DNA of 5,385 bases from Anaerolineaceae bacterium (GCA_009885445.1 VFKQ01000063.1:1-5385), one strand, 5' to 3'; shown: positions 1-5,034, counted from the first letter of the stretch. A program made the numbers and translations. Notes: generated by a model not told the origin, from the letters alone.

Positions 1-1001
1 CCGCTGGTTGGTTCTACATATAACCCCTGCCGCGCCAAGGCGTCACGCCCCGCCATGATCGCGTCTTCGGGCACCGCAATCCAACGTCCGCCACTTTCAG
101 CAACCGCCCGCCTCACCGCCTCACTTCTCAGCGGATTTGCGACTCGCACACCCTCCGCCACCGTCCGACCTTCATCTTTCATCCCTTCGACACCTTCGGC
201 AGGGCGACGCTTTCCTTCTTCATCTTTTGCAAGCGGACTGCACGCCTCAGCCTGCACGCCCACGATACGCGTCGCCTCGTCCCGCGCCCGAGGCGGGTTC
301 AGCGACAAGAAGCCTCTCCACGCCCCGAGCAAAAGCCCGCCCTGCCCCGCAGGCAGAATCAGCGCCGACGGCATGCCTCCCAACTGCTCAACGATTTCAT
401 GCGCGATGGTTGAGTAACCCGCGAGTGTGAAAGGCATGTGCGCATGGCTCGCATACACCGCACCTGACTCTGTCTCCTTTTGCGCGGCCAGCGACGCGTT
501 GATACGCGGCCCGTCCACGCTGACAAGTTCCGCGCCATATGCTTTAATCTGTGCGAGCTTTGGCCCAGACGCAGTGGACGGCACGAACACTTTTGCGCGA
601 ATCCCTGCGCGCGCGGCATACGCCGCAAACGACGCGCCTGCATTGCCGGACGAATCTTCCACGGCCTCGGTCACTCCGCGCGAGACCAGGAACGAAATCA
701 GCGCCGCAGTGCCGCGGTCTTTGAACGAGCCAGTTGGGTTTTGATATTCACATTTGAACCAAACATCGCGCCCGAAAACTTTTGCGCGCACGAGCGGCGT
801 GTGTCCCTCGCCGAGCGACACGGCCTCTGAAACCGGCCACCCGCTTTCCCGTAAGTGCATCGGGACGATGTGGGCGCGGGACGAAGCGGCGGGCTGAGTT
901 GAGTCGAATGAGTAGTCGAATAATCCGCCACAGTTTGTGCAAACGTGCGGCGCACCTGTTGATGGGTAAGGCGATTTACATTGGGTGCAGGCGACATCCA
1001 T
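1..1001 (-). CDS. thrC: threonine synthase-like PLP-dependent enzyme (3' end outside the window)
   Basis: Reading from the ATG at 1001-999, the frame stays open for 333 codons and is still open at base 1. The N-terminus has a small zinc ribbon, C5-x2-C8 and C21-x2-C24, followed by a fold-type II PLP enzyme. LGEGHTPL lies near residue 63. The motif NPTGSFKDRG (88-97) supplies the PLP-binding Lys94, and SSGNAGAS (117-124) is the phosphate/cofactor loop. VEPTSG at the very end matches the C-terminal segment that contacts the pyridine ring. NPTGSFKDRG is typical of threonine synthase, which converts O-phosphohomoserine to threonine, rather than of cysteine synthase. The family is about 340-400 residues, so only a short tail is missing. 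There is no clear ribosome site. The start lies 8 bases after the stop of the moaD-like gene, which suggests translational coupling. A charged insert (KDEEGKRRPAEGVEGMKDEG) is unusual and coincides with a repeat-like DNA segment. Another O-phospho-amino-acid substrate, or sulfur transfer from the neighbouring carrier, cannot be excluded. Confidence 0.88.
   Translation of the reverse strand, partial: MDVACTQCKSPYPSTGAPHVCTNCGGLFDYSFDSTQPAASSRAHIVPMHLRESGWPVSEAVSLGEGHTPLVRAKVFGRDVWFKCEYQNPTGSFKDRGTAALISFLVSRGVTEAVEDSSGNAGASFAAYAARAGIRAKVFVPSTASGPKLAQIKAYGAELVSVDGPRINASLAAQKETESGAVYASHAHMPFTLAGYSTIAHEIVEQLGGMPSALILPAGQGGLLLGAWRGFLSLNPPRARDEATRIVGVQAEACSPLAKDEEGKRRPAEGVEGMKDEGRTVAEGVRVANPLRSEAVRRAVAESGGRWIAVPEDAIMAGRDALARQGLYVEPTS
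183..209. repeat. possible REP-like element embedded in frame in the thrC-like gene
   Basis: The segment CCCTTCGACACCTTCGGCAG and the GGCGACG that follows it resemble the CTTCGACAGGCTCAG type of dispersed element, a copy of which lies at 5020-5034 (opposite orientation). Here it encodes the charged insert RRPAEGVEG of the PLP enzyme, in a loop where relatives usually have only a short linker. The resemblance is partial (CTTCGACA core), so this is a tentative call. Confidence 0.3.
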
Positions 1002-1009
1002 TTTATTTT

Positions 1010-1261
1010 TTAGCCGCCGCTGACGGGGGGGAACATGGCCAGCTCGGCGCCGACCGGCAGGGGGGCCTCGTCGAAGGCGAACTCGCGGTTGATGGTGGCG
1101 ATGACGCTTTTCATGGAGGCCGCGAGATTCGGGTGCTGGCTGGCGATTTGTTCTTTGAGCATTTGAACGGTGGAATTTTCGGGGAGGTCCAGCTCAATAA
1201 ATTTTGCGCCGCCCGCGCGTTCACGCAATGTGGCGAAGAGGAGTATTTTTACGCGATGCAT
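1010..1261 (-). CDS. moaD: MoaD/ThiS-family sulfur carrier protein
   Basis: An 83-residue beta-grasp (ubiquitin-like) protein. It begins VKILLFATLRERAG, contains INREFAFDEAPLPVGAELA, and ends FPPVSGG. The terminal Gly82-Gly83 is the site that MoaB/MoeB-type E1-like enzymes adenylate and convert to a thiocarboxylate. The FPPVSGG ending is characteristic of MoaD, the small subunit of molybdopterin synthase, and the length matches (about 80 residues). No moaE or other molybdenum cofactor gene is in the window. Instead the gene sits 8 bases upstream of a threonine synthase-like gene. In some bacteria such carriers serve PLP enzymes (for example CysO with CysM), so a role in sulfur delivery to amino acids is possible. 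The start at 1261 is backed by GGAG seven bases upstream. MoaD-like by sequence is firm; the actual pathway is open. Confidence 0.85.
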   Translation of the reverse strand: MHRVKILLFATLRERAGGAKFIELDLPENSTVQMLKEQIASQHPNLAASMKSVIATINREFAFDEAPLPVGAELAMFPPVSGG

Positions 1262-1268
1262 TTTGATT

Positions 1269-1272
1269 CTCC
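1269..1272 (-). promoter_or_regulatory. ribosome binding site of the moaD-like gene
   Basis: GGAG on the minus strand, seven bases before the ATG at 1261-1259. It fixes the start of the moaD-like gene. It contrasts with the other minus-strand genes here, which have no evident Shine-Dalgarno sequence and rely on coupling or leaderless starts. Confidence 0.7.
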
Positions 1273-1296
1273 AATAAATCCTTCACAAATTATCTT

Positions 1297-1354
1297 GTAG
1301 TTGCGACTTCAGTCGCTTCTCTGCACGTAGACAACGACTAAAGTCGTTACTACG
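1297..1354. repeat. MITE-like inverted repeat of two small palindromes
   Basis: Two arms, 1297-1317 and 1333-1353, are inverted copies matching at 17 of 21 positions. Each arm is itself a palindrome: GCGACT-TC-AGTCGC at 1303-1316, and AACGACT-AA-AGTCGTT at 1333-1348 with outer CGTAG/CTACG pairs (1326-1330 and 1350-1354). It fills most of the 109-base gap between rsmD and the moaD-like gene. No T-tract follows, so it is not a classical terminator, although the RNA hairpins could attenuate or stabilise the transcript. Similar CGACTNNAGTCG repeats are, to my knowledge, dispersed in Chloroflexota and cyanobacterial genomes. Confidence 0.75.
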
Positions 1355-1370
1355 CATCAAGTTAACGAAA

Positions 1371-1934
1371 TTATTTTTCCGGCAGTTCGTAAAACACTAA
1401 CAATGTGCTTCCGTATTTTCTTTCATCGAACTTTATCAAATTTTGCAATTCCAAATCTTTATATTCGCGCGGCGCGATTTGAACTATCACCCAGGCGTCT
1501 TCGGTGAGCCAACTTGGATTTGCATCCAGTGCGAGCAGGGCCTTTTCCCAATGTTCTTTAAATTGCGGCGGGGCGATGTAGATGTTTTGAAATTTTCTGT
1601 CGGCGGTGGCCGCAATGGCCGCGAACGCATCCGCACGGCGGACTTCGGCGCGCTCGGCCAGTTTGCACGTTTCCAAATTTGCGCGGATGGTTTCGATGGG
1701 TTCGCGATTCAAATCGGTGAAGCGCACGAAGCTCGCGCCGCGACTGAGCGCCTCGATGCCCACTGCGCCGGTGCCGCCGAACACGTCCCACCAGGTGGAG
1801 TTGTTTATGTCGGCGGCGAGGATGTTGAACAGCGCCTCTTTGACGCGGTCCGTGATGGGACGGGTTGTGTCGCCCTCGACAGATTTGAGTCGACGGCCTT
1901 TGGCGGTGCCGGAGATGACGCGTAAGTTTGACAT
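1371..1934 (-). CDS. rsmD: 16S rRNA (guanine(966)-N(2))-methyltransferase RsmD
   Basis: A 187-residue Rossmann-fold methyltransferase that uses SAM to methylate N2 of G966 in 16S rRNA during assembly of the 30S subunit. The N-terminus LRVISGTAKGRRLKS, followed by TRPITDRVKEALFNIL (24-39), is diagnostic of RsmD. SAM motif I is DVFGGTGAVG (50-59) followed by IEALSRGAS. Asp74 (TDLN) and Asp102 (ADAF) are in the usual cofactor-contact positions. The C-terminus YGSTLLVFYELP is also typical, and the length agrees with the family. Odd point: the catalytic (D/N)PPY motif reads APPQF (121-125), lacking the Asp/Asn and the aromatic residue. I believe this variant recurs in Chloroflexota, so it is probably a lineage feature rather than decay. 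The ATG directly follows the TAA of the glycosyltransferase gene with no gap, so translation probably depends on reinitiation. Confidence 0.92.
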   Translation of the reverse strand: MSNLRVISGTAKGRRLKSVEGDTTRPITDRVKEALFNILAADINNSTWWDVFGGTGAVGIEALSRGASFVRFTDLNREPIETIRANLETCKLAERAEVRRADAFAAIAATADRKFQNIYIAPPQFKEHWEKALLALDANPSWLTEDAWVIVQIAPREYKDLELQNLIKFDERKYGSTLLVFYELPEK

Positions 1935-3533
1935 TTATGGAATCTGCCTGACGTAACAGAACGTCGCACCGACGCGAGCGACCTCAACGAGGACGGGCGC
2001 ATCTTTGAATGTCTTACGGTCTTCGTTCGAGCGCGTGTTGACCAGCACGAGGTCGCCGCTTTGTATTTGATTCTGCTCCGTGCGCCAATCGCGGATGGTG
2101 ATGAATGCGGGCGCGTAGGCCTGGGCGATGTAAGGCTCGCGTCGCACGAACAGGTTGAGGCGCCCGCTCGAGGCGGGGATGCGCTCGACCGCCTCCTTGT
2201 AGCAGGTCAGCCAGTAGTCGGTTTCAAAACGTCGAAACGCGCCGCCCGTCCCGCCGACGAGGGAGTTGTAGTAAGTATATTGATATGGATGCAACTGCAC
2301 AAGCGCAAAAATACTTGGCGCGATCAGGGCCAGAATCAAGCCAGCGCGTAGCCAGTTGAAAGGGGCTATCTTGCTTATTATCCAATCCAAAGCGATGCCT
2401 GCAAAAATAAAAACCGGCGGAAGCATAAAAAGAAAATGACGGAAGCCGTCATACATGGCCGGGCGGCGGAGCAGGACGTAGGCGAGGGGAGTGAGGAACC
2501 AGAGGAGGGTGAGCCAGAGGTCGGTTTGGTAATTGGTAAGTGGTAATTGGTTACGAGCTTGGAAAGTTTTTACAGTGCGCGTAACGGCGACCATGCCTCC
2601 GATTACAAACAGCGGCCAAACGGGTTCGCTGAGGGTGATGATCAAAAACGTGGGCAGGTAGCGGAGGGGGAGTTCGTGTGTGTGATAGAGATCGCCATTG
2701 AAGAGGACCGTCAGCCCGGTGGGGTTATCGGACATGAAGCGGAAGACTTCAAAAAAATTGCGCAGTGGCGCTTCCCACAAGTAAGGCCAGGTGGCGAGGG
2801 AGATGAGGATGGTGAGGAGGGTGTAGAAAGAGAGAGCAGAGAGCAGAGAGTAGGGAGTAGGAAGTTTCTTGTATTGAGAGGCGGCGTAGAGGATGACGAG
2901 CACACCGGCCAATGGAGCGAGGATGCGGATCGAGGTGGCGATGCCTAAGAAGAAAGAGGAAAGAAGAAAGAGGGAGGGTGTGAAAAACTTTGTGTTGGAT
3001 TTTGCGTTTTCTAAAATAAGTTTATCCACCATTTCGAAGCCGAAGAGGATTGCTCCGCTGAAAAAAACTAAAAACGGAATATCTTTCGGATTGATGAAGG
3101 CGTGTCCCCACAACAAGGGTTGTGTTGAAAATAATGCCACCGCGCCGAATGCCGCGCAGGGACTCATCCAGCGCAGACACAGACGATAAACAAAATATGT
3201 GCCCAGCAAAAATGTGAGGAAGTTGACCAAATGCCATGCGGACGGTTCGTCCACGCCGAGCGCGATCAGCGCATAAACCGGTTCGCGCGCCAAAAGCAAA
3301 TAGGCCGGCCCGCGATTCTTGTGGTCATCACCGCTCGGGCCGTAGGATTTGTTCAAGTCAAAGTTGGGATCAAACCAATTGGAGGGTGTGTATGCATACC
3401 CGAGCGCGTCGCCGTAGCCGTAGAACAGCGGCTCATCCCACGAGAGTCCGTAGTCGCGGAAGGTGAACAGGCCGACGAGCAATTGTATGCAAAGCAAGAT
3501 TGCAAAAGGCAGGTGCGCGCGGCGTTGGGTCAT
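1935..3533 (-). CDS. GT-C fold membrane glycosyltransferase (PMT/ArnT-like, GT39-type)
   Basis: A 532-residue polytopic membrane protein with roughly 11-12 hydrophobic segments, the first at about residues 8-25. The first extracytoplasmic loop begins GLSWDEP (29-35). Its Asp33-Glu34 fits the acidic catalytic motif of GT-C enzymes, which transfer sugars from polyprenyl-phosphate donors on the outer face of the membrane. Other family-like segments are HAFINPKDIP (144-153), YDGFRHFLFMLPP (361-373) and HPYQYTYYNSLVGG (415-428), followed by a soluble C-terminal region (about 429-532). Acceptor and sugar cannot be told from sequence. The frame contains three 7-bp-period tandem repeats, encoding residues 187-196, 223-235 and 327-337, which could make expression variable. 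There is no Shine-Dalgarno sequence. A TATAAT lies 8 bases before the ATG, suggesting a leaderless transcript. rsmD follows directly. An insertion sequence ends about 35 bases upstream of the -10 box. Confidence 0.85.
   Translation of the reverse strand: MTQRRAHLPFAILLCIQLLVGLFTFRDYGLSWDEPLFYGYGDALGYAYTPSNWFDPNFDLNKSYGPSGDDHKNRGPAYLLLAREPVYALIALGVDEPSAWHLVNFLTFLLGTYFVYRLCLRWMSPCAAFGAVALFSTQPLLWGHAFINPKDIPFLVFFSGAILFGFEMVDKLILENAKSNTKFFTPSLFLLSSFFLGIATSIRILAPLAGVLVILYAASQYKKLPTPYSLLSALSFYTLLTILISLATWPYLWEAPLRNFFEVFRFMSDNPTGLTVLFNGDLYHTHELPLRYLPTFLIITLSEPVWPLFVIGGMVAVTRTVKTFQARNQLPLTNYQTDLWLTLLWFLTPLAYVLLRRPAMYDGFRHFLFMLPPVFIFAGIALDWIISKIAPFNWLRAGLILALIAPSIFALVQLHPYQYTYYNSLVGGTGGAFRRFETDYWLTCYKEAVERIPASSGRLNLFVRREPYIAQAYAPAFITIRDWRTEQNQIQSGDLVLVNTRSNEDRKTFKDAPVLVEVARVGATFCYVRQIP
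2526..2553. repeat. heptanucleotide tandem repeat, 4 units of TTGGTAA
   Basis: Four contiguous 7-bp units on the plus strand: TTGGTAA, TTGGTAA, GTGGTAA, TTGGTTA. Only two bases deviate from the consensus. They lie inside the glycosyltransferase gene and encode a hydrophilic loop (RNQLPLTNYQT, residues 327-337). Gain or loss of one unit would shift the frame. Confidence 0.85.
2831..2865. repeat. heptanucleotide tandem repeat, 5 units of AGRRAGY
   Basis: Five contiguous 7-bp units: AGAGAGC, AGAGAGC, AGAGAGT, AGGGAGT, AGGAAGT. They are in the glycosyltransferase gene (opposite strand) and encode residues 223-235 (KLPTPYSLLSALS), a loop leading into a membrane segment. The unit differs from those of the other two arrays, but the period is the same. 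Confidence 0.85.
2947..2974. repeat. heptanucleotide tandem repeat, 4 units of AAGARGR
   Basis: Four 7-bp units: AAGAAGA, AAGAGGA, AAGAAGA, AAGAGGG. They form two near-perfect 14-bp repeats. In the glycosyltransferase they encode residues 187-196 (SLFLLSSFFL), part of a membrane segment. The purine-rich composition means that a simple low-complexity origin is also possible. Confidence 0.7.
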
Positions 3534-3541
3534 CGCGCTGG

Positions 3542-3547
3542 ATTATA
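3542..3547 (-). promoter_or_regulatory. -10 box (TATAAT) of the glycosyltransferase gene, probably leaderless
   Basis: A perfect TATAAT on the minus strand, separated from the ATG by 8 bases (3541-3534). Transcription would start at or next to the ATG, which fits the lack of a ribosome binding site. The upstream -35 is weak: TTTACG at 3572-3567 shares 4 of 6 bases with TTGACA, but with a 19-base spacer. That region abuts the insertion sequence. Confidence 0.55.
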
Positions 3548-3580
3548 AGAGATAAATTGTGGGTGACGTAAACCCCGAAT

Positions 3581-3635
3581 TGCATCAAGGAAAATGTCAC
3601 TATGGGGAGCATCGTTGCATCAGGGAAAATGTTAC
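3581..3635 (+). repeat. left inverted repeat of the insertion sequence, two modules
   Basis: Contains TGCATCA-3 nt-AAAATGTCAC (3581-3600) and, 35 bp inward, TGCATCA-3 nt-AAAATGTTAC (3616-3635). CACTATGG follows the first module at both ends of the element. The two modules probably are paired transposase binding sites. Confidence 0.85.
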
Positions 3636-3638
3636 TTT

Positions 3639-3662
3639 CCGATAGGCAGAAAAGCCTGTCGG
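3639..3662 (+). promoter_or_regulatory. RNA hairpin overlapping the transposase ribosome binding site
   Basis: CCGATAGGC (3639-3647) pairs with GCCTGTCGG (3654-3662) in a 9-bp stem with one U-G wobble and a 6-base A-rich loop. The last two G residues of the 3' arm are the first two bases of the GGAGGAG Shine-Dalgarno sequence. Such hairpins in insertion sequences can hold down transposase synthesis, especially from read-through transcripts. The regulatory role is inferred. Confidence 0.6.
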
Positions 3663-3667
3663 AGGAG
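3661..3667 (+). promoter_or_regulatory. ribosome binding site of the transposase gene
   Basis: GGAGGAG, 4-6 bases before the ATG at 3672 and also in range of the ATG at 3675. It decides the start. The earlier in-frame ATG at 3594 lies inside the left inverted repeat and lacks such a site. Confidence 0.75.
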
Positions 3668-3671
3668 CCAC

Positions 3672-4820
3672 ATGATGAGCCTGAAAAGCAAGCGCGAATT
3701 GTTAGAAATGGTGCGACCCAGATACCTGAAAGCGAGCAAGGTTGAAAAGCGGAAGATTTTGGATGAGTTCACTTGTGCGACTGGGTATGATCGGAAACAT
3801 GCGATTCGGGTGCTGAAAAAGAAAAGGCAAGTTCAAAAGCCCTTTAATAGAAAAAGCAAAGGCTACCCCGCCGTGTACCGTGGCGAAACGGTGCAGGCGT
3901 TGGAGCAGATTTGGGAGATTTGTGGACGCATTTGCTCCAAGCGTCTGCAACCCTTTCTGCCCGAAGCGATTAAGGTGCTGGAACGTTGTCAGGAAATTGA
4001 GCTTGCGCCAGAGGTCAAAGAGCGGCTCCTGAAAATCAGTTCGGCCAGCATAGACCGTTGCCTGCGCCCAGTGCGGAGCAAGTCGCCGCGCGGCTTGAGC
4101 ACTACCAAACCCGGGAGCCTGCTCAAAAAGTCCATCGCGGTACGCACCTTTACGCCTTGGAGCGAAGAACAGCCTGGGTTCATGGAAATTGACTTGGTGG
4201 CACACTGTGGGAACACCACACAAGGGCAATACTTGAACACTTTGACCTGTACCGACCTGGCCACAGGCTGGACCGACATCGGCGGCCTATCCCATCGTTC
4301 CCAGGAAGCTGTCTGTCAGGCCATTCAACTCATGCGCCAAAGACTGCCTTTTCCTTTACTCGGTATCGATTCGGATAATGGCAGTGAGTTCATCAACGAT
4401 TTACTCTACCGCTATTGCCTCGACCAGAAAATCACTTTTACGCGTTCGCGTCCCTACAAGAAAAATGATCAGGCGCATGTCGAACAGAAAAACTGGTCTG
4501 TAGTGCGTCATACCGTTGGCTATCACCGCTGGGAGACCGATCAGCAGTTGGCTCTTTTGGAAGACACTTATGCGGACCTGCGTCCCTACGTCAACTGCTT
4601 TCAACCTTCTGTCAAACTGATTGCCAAAGAACGCATTGGCAATCAGACCATCAAACGGTATGATCCAGCCAAGACCCCTTACCAGCGTGTTCTCGAACGT
4701 GAAGACATTTCTTTGCCAGCCAAGGCGCGGCTCACCAATCTGTACGTCCAACTCAATCCCGCCGAACTGCGCCGCCGCATTGACCAGAAAATCGACCAAC
4801 TCTGGAAACTTTCTCGGTGA
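3672..4820 (+). CDS. transposase with integrase-type DD(35)E core
   Basis: A 382-residue transposase that cuts and rejoins the ends of the surrounding element. I start at 3672 because of the GGAGGAG upstream; the alternative ATG at 3675 is one codon shorter. Residues 25-52 (EKRKILDEFTCATGYDRKHAIRVLKK) look like an N-terminal helix-turn-helix. The RNase H-like catalytic core runs from about 165 to 330. The proposed catalytic triad is Asp174 (EIDLVAHCG), Asp235 (IDSDNGSEF) and Glu271 (HVEQKNW), with exactly 35 residues between the second Asp and the Glu, as in retroviral integrases. A further DNA-binding or dimer tail follows. The reading frame is intact and all three acidic residues are present. 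The stop codon lies inside the inner module of the right inverted repeat, so the ORF runs up to the element's end. The family (IS1202/ISNCY-like) is my best guess. Confidence 0.9.
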   Translation: MMSLKSKRELLEMVRPRYLKASKVEKRKILDEFTCATGYDRKHAIRVLKKKRQVQKPFNRKSKGYPAVYRGETVQALEQIWEICGRICSKRLQPFLPEAIKVLERCQEIELAPEVKERLLKISSASIDRCLRPVRSKSPRGLSTTKPGSLLKKSIAVRTFTPWSEEQPGFMEIDLVAHCGNTTQGQYLNTLTCTDLATGWTDIGGLSHRSQEAVCQAIQLMRQRLPFPLLGIDSDNGSEFINDLLYRYCLDQKITFTRSRPYKKNDQAHVEQKNWSVVRHTVGYHRWETDQQLALLEDTYADLRPYVNCFQPSVKLIAKERIGNQTIKRYDPAKTPYQRVLEREDISLPAKARLTNLYVQLNPAELRRRIDQKIDQLWKLSR

Positions 4821-4872
4821 CATTTCTTCTTGATGCAACGTTACCACCATAGTGACATTTTATTGTGATGCA
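4817..4872 (-). repeat. right inverted repeat of the insertion sequence, two modules
   Basis: Reading inward on the minus strand: TGCATCA-4 nt-AAAATGTCAC (4872-4852), and 35 bp inward TGCATCA-4 nt-GAAATGTCAC (4837-4817). It mirrors the left end, except that the spacer inside each module is 4 rather than 3 bases. The stop codon of the transposase (4818-4820) is within the inner module. Confidence 0.85.
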
Positions 4873-4874
4873 TT

Positions 4875-4895
4875 ACGGTCCGCAGAGACCGTTTT
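4875..4895 (+). terminator. terminator-like hairpin after the insertion sequence
   Basis: ACGGTC (4875-4880) and GACCGT (4887-4892) form a 6-bp stem with a CGCAGA loop, followed by TTTT overlapping the last stem base. It lies just outside the right inverted repeat and could stop transcripts leaving the transposase gene. The stem is short, so strength is doubtful. Confidence 0.45.
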
Positions 4896-4911
4896 CATTC
4901 GACCCCTCTTC

Positions 4912-4953
4912 CGTCTCCCCCAACCCTAAAGGGCGCTACTCAGGGGGGAGACG
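4912..4953. repeat. large palindrome with a nested hairpin
   Basis: CGTCTCCCCC (4912-4921) pairs perfectly with GGGGGAGACG (4944-4953), a 10-bp GC-rich stem. The loop contains a smaller palindrome, CCCTAAAGGG (4924-4933). There is no T-tract, so it is more likely a dispersed REP-type element than a terminator, although it could block read-through in either direction. Confidence 0.65.
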
Positions 4954-4972
4954 CTAGACCAGCGCACAACAA

Positions 4973-5015
4973 GCGCCCTTCCCACATCGTCCCCGTAGCG
5001 GGATTAGGGAAGCGC
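4973..5015. repeat. second palindrome with a nested hairpin
   Basis: GCGC plus TTCCC (4973-4976 and 4979-4983, with a CC bulge) pairs with GGGAAGCGC (5007-5015). Inside, CCCG-TAG-CGGG forms a small hairpin. This is the second stem-loop in the 235-base gap upstream of the DUF2652 gene. Confidence 0.5.
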
Positions 5016-5019
5016 CGTG

Positions 5020-5034
5020 CTGAGCCTGTCGAAG
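5020..5034. repeat. CTGAGCCTGTCGAAG dispersed element
   Basis: The 15-base string CTGAGCCTGTCGAAG (complement CTTCGACAGGCTCAG) is, to my knowledge, one of the most widely scattered short intergenic repeats in environmental bacterial genomes, Chloroflexota among them. Only one copy is seen here, plus the related segment at 183-209. Confidence 0.5.

Larger units (their letters stand above)
3581..4872 (+). mobile_element. complete insertion sequence with a DDE transposase (IS1202/ISNCY-like)
   Basis: About 1.29 kb bounded by matching inverted ends (outer TGCATCA at 3581-3587 and its complement at 4866-4872), with one transposase gene between them. A few more bases outside may belong to the ends, since CCG is shared at 3575-3577 and 4878-4876. 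The family assignment is from general resemblance of the transposase and is tentative. I compared the flanks and saw no convincing target duplication. The ORF and ends look intact, so the element may be active. Confidence 0.85.

Noticed and set aside
698..997. Minus-strand ORF of 99 codons starting at 997
   Set aside because: It overlaps the thrC-like frame in another phase and has a low-complexity Arg/Ser/Thr-rich product; the 1001 start gives the zinc ribbon and PLP motifs.
782..1300. Long plus-strand ORF (172 codons) across the thrC-like/moaD-like junction
   Set aside because: It is antisense to two genes with clear family motifs, spans their boundary, and shows no recognisable domain.
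1443..1925. Plus-strand ORF of 160 codons
   Set aside because: It lies entirely antisense to rsmD, whose motifs are unambiguous; a shadow frame in GC-rich DNA.
2526..2974. CRISPR array
   Set aside because: The repeats are 7-bp contiguous units without spacers, inside a coding frame.
3594..3671. Upstream in-frame start for the transposase (408 residues)
   Set aside because: The ATG is inside the left inverted repeat, the extra 26 residues show no family resemblance, and a strong GGAGGAG precedes the ATG at 3672.
3702..4229. Minus-strand ORF of 175 codons inside the insertion sequence
   Set aside because: Antisense to the transposase, with no family resemblance and no ribosome site that I could see.
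3572..4906. ACCCC on both flanks (3572-3576 and 4902-4906) as a target duplication of the insertion sequence
   Set aside because: The right copy is about 30 bases outside the inverted repeat while the left copy is next to it, so the termini would be asymmetric; a 5-base match of low complexity is expected by chance.
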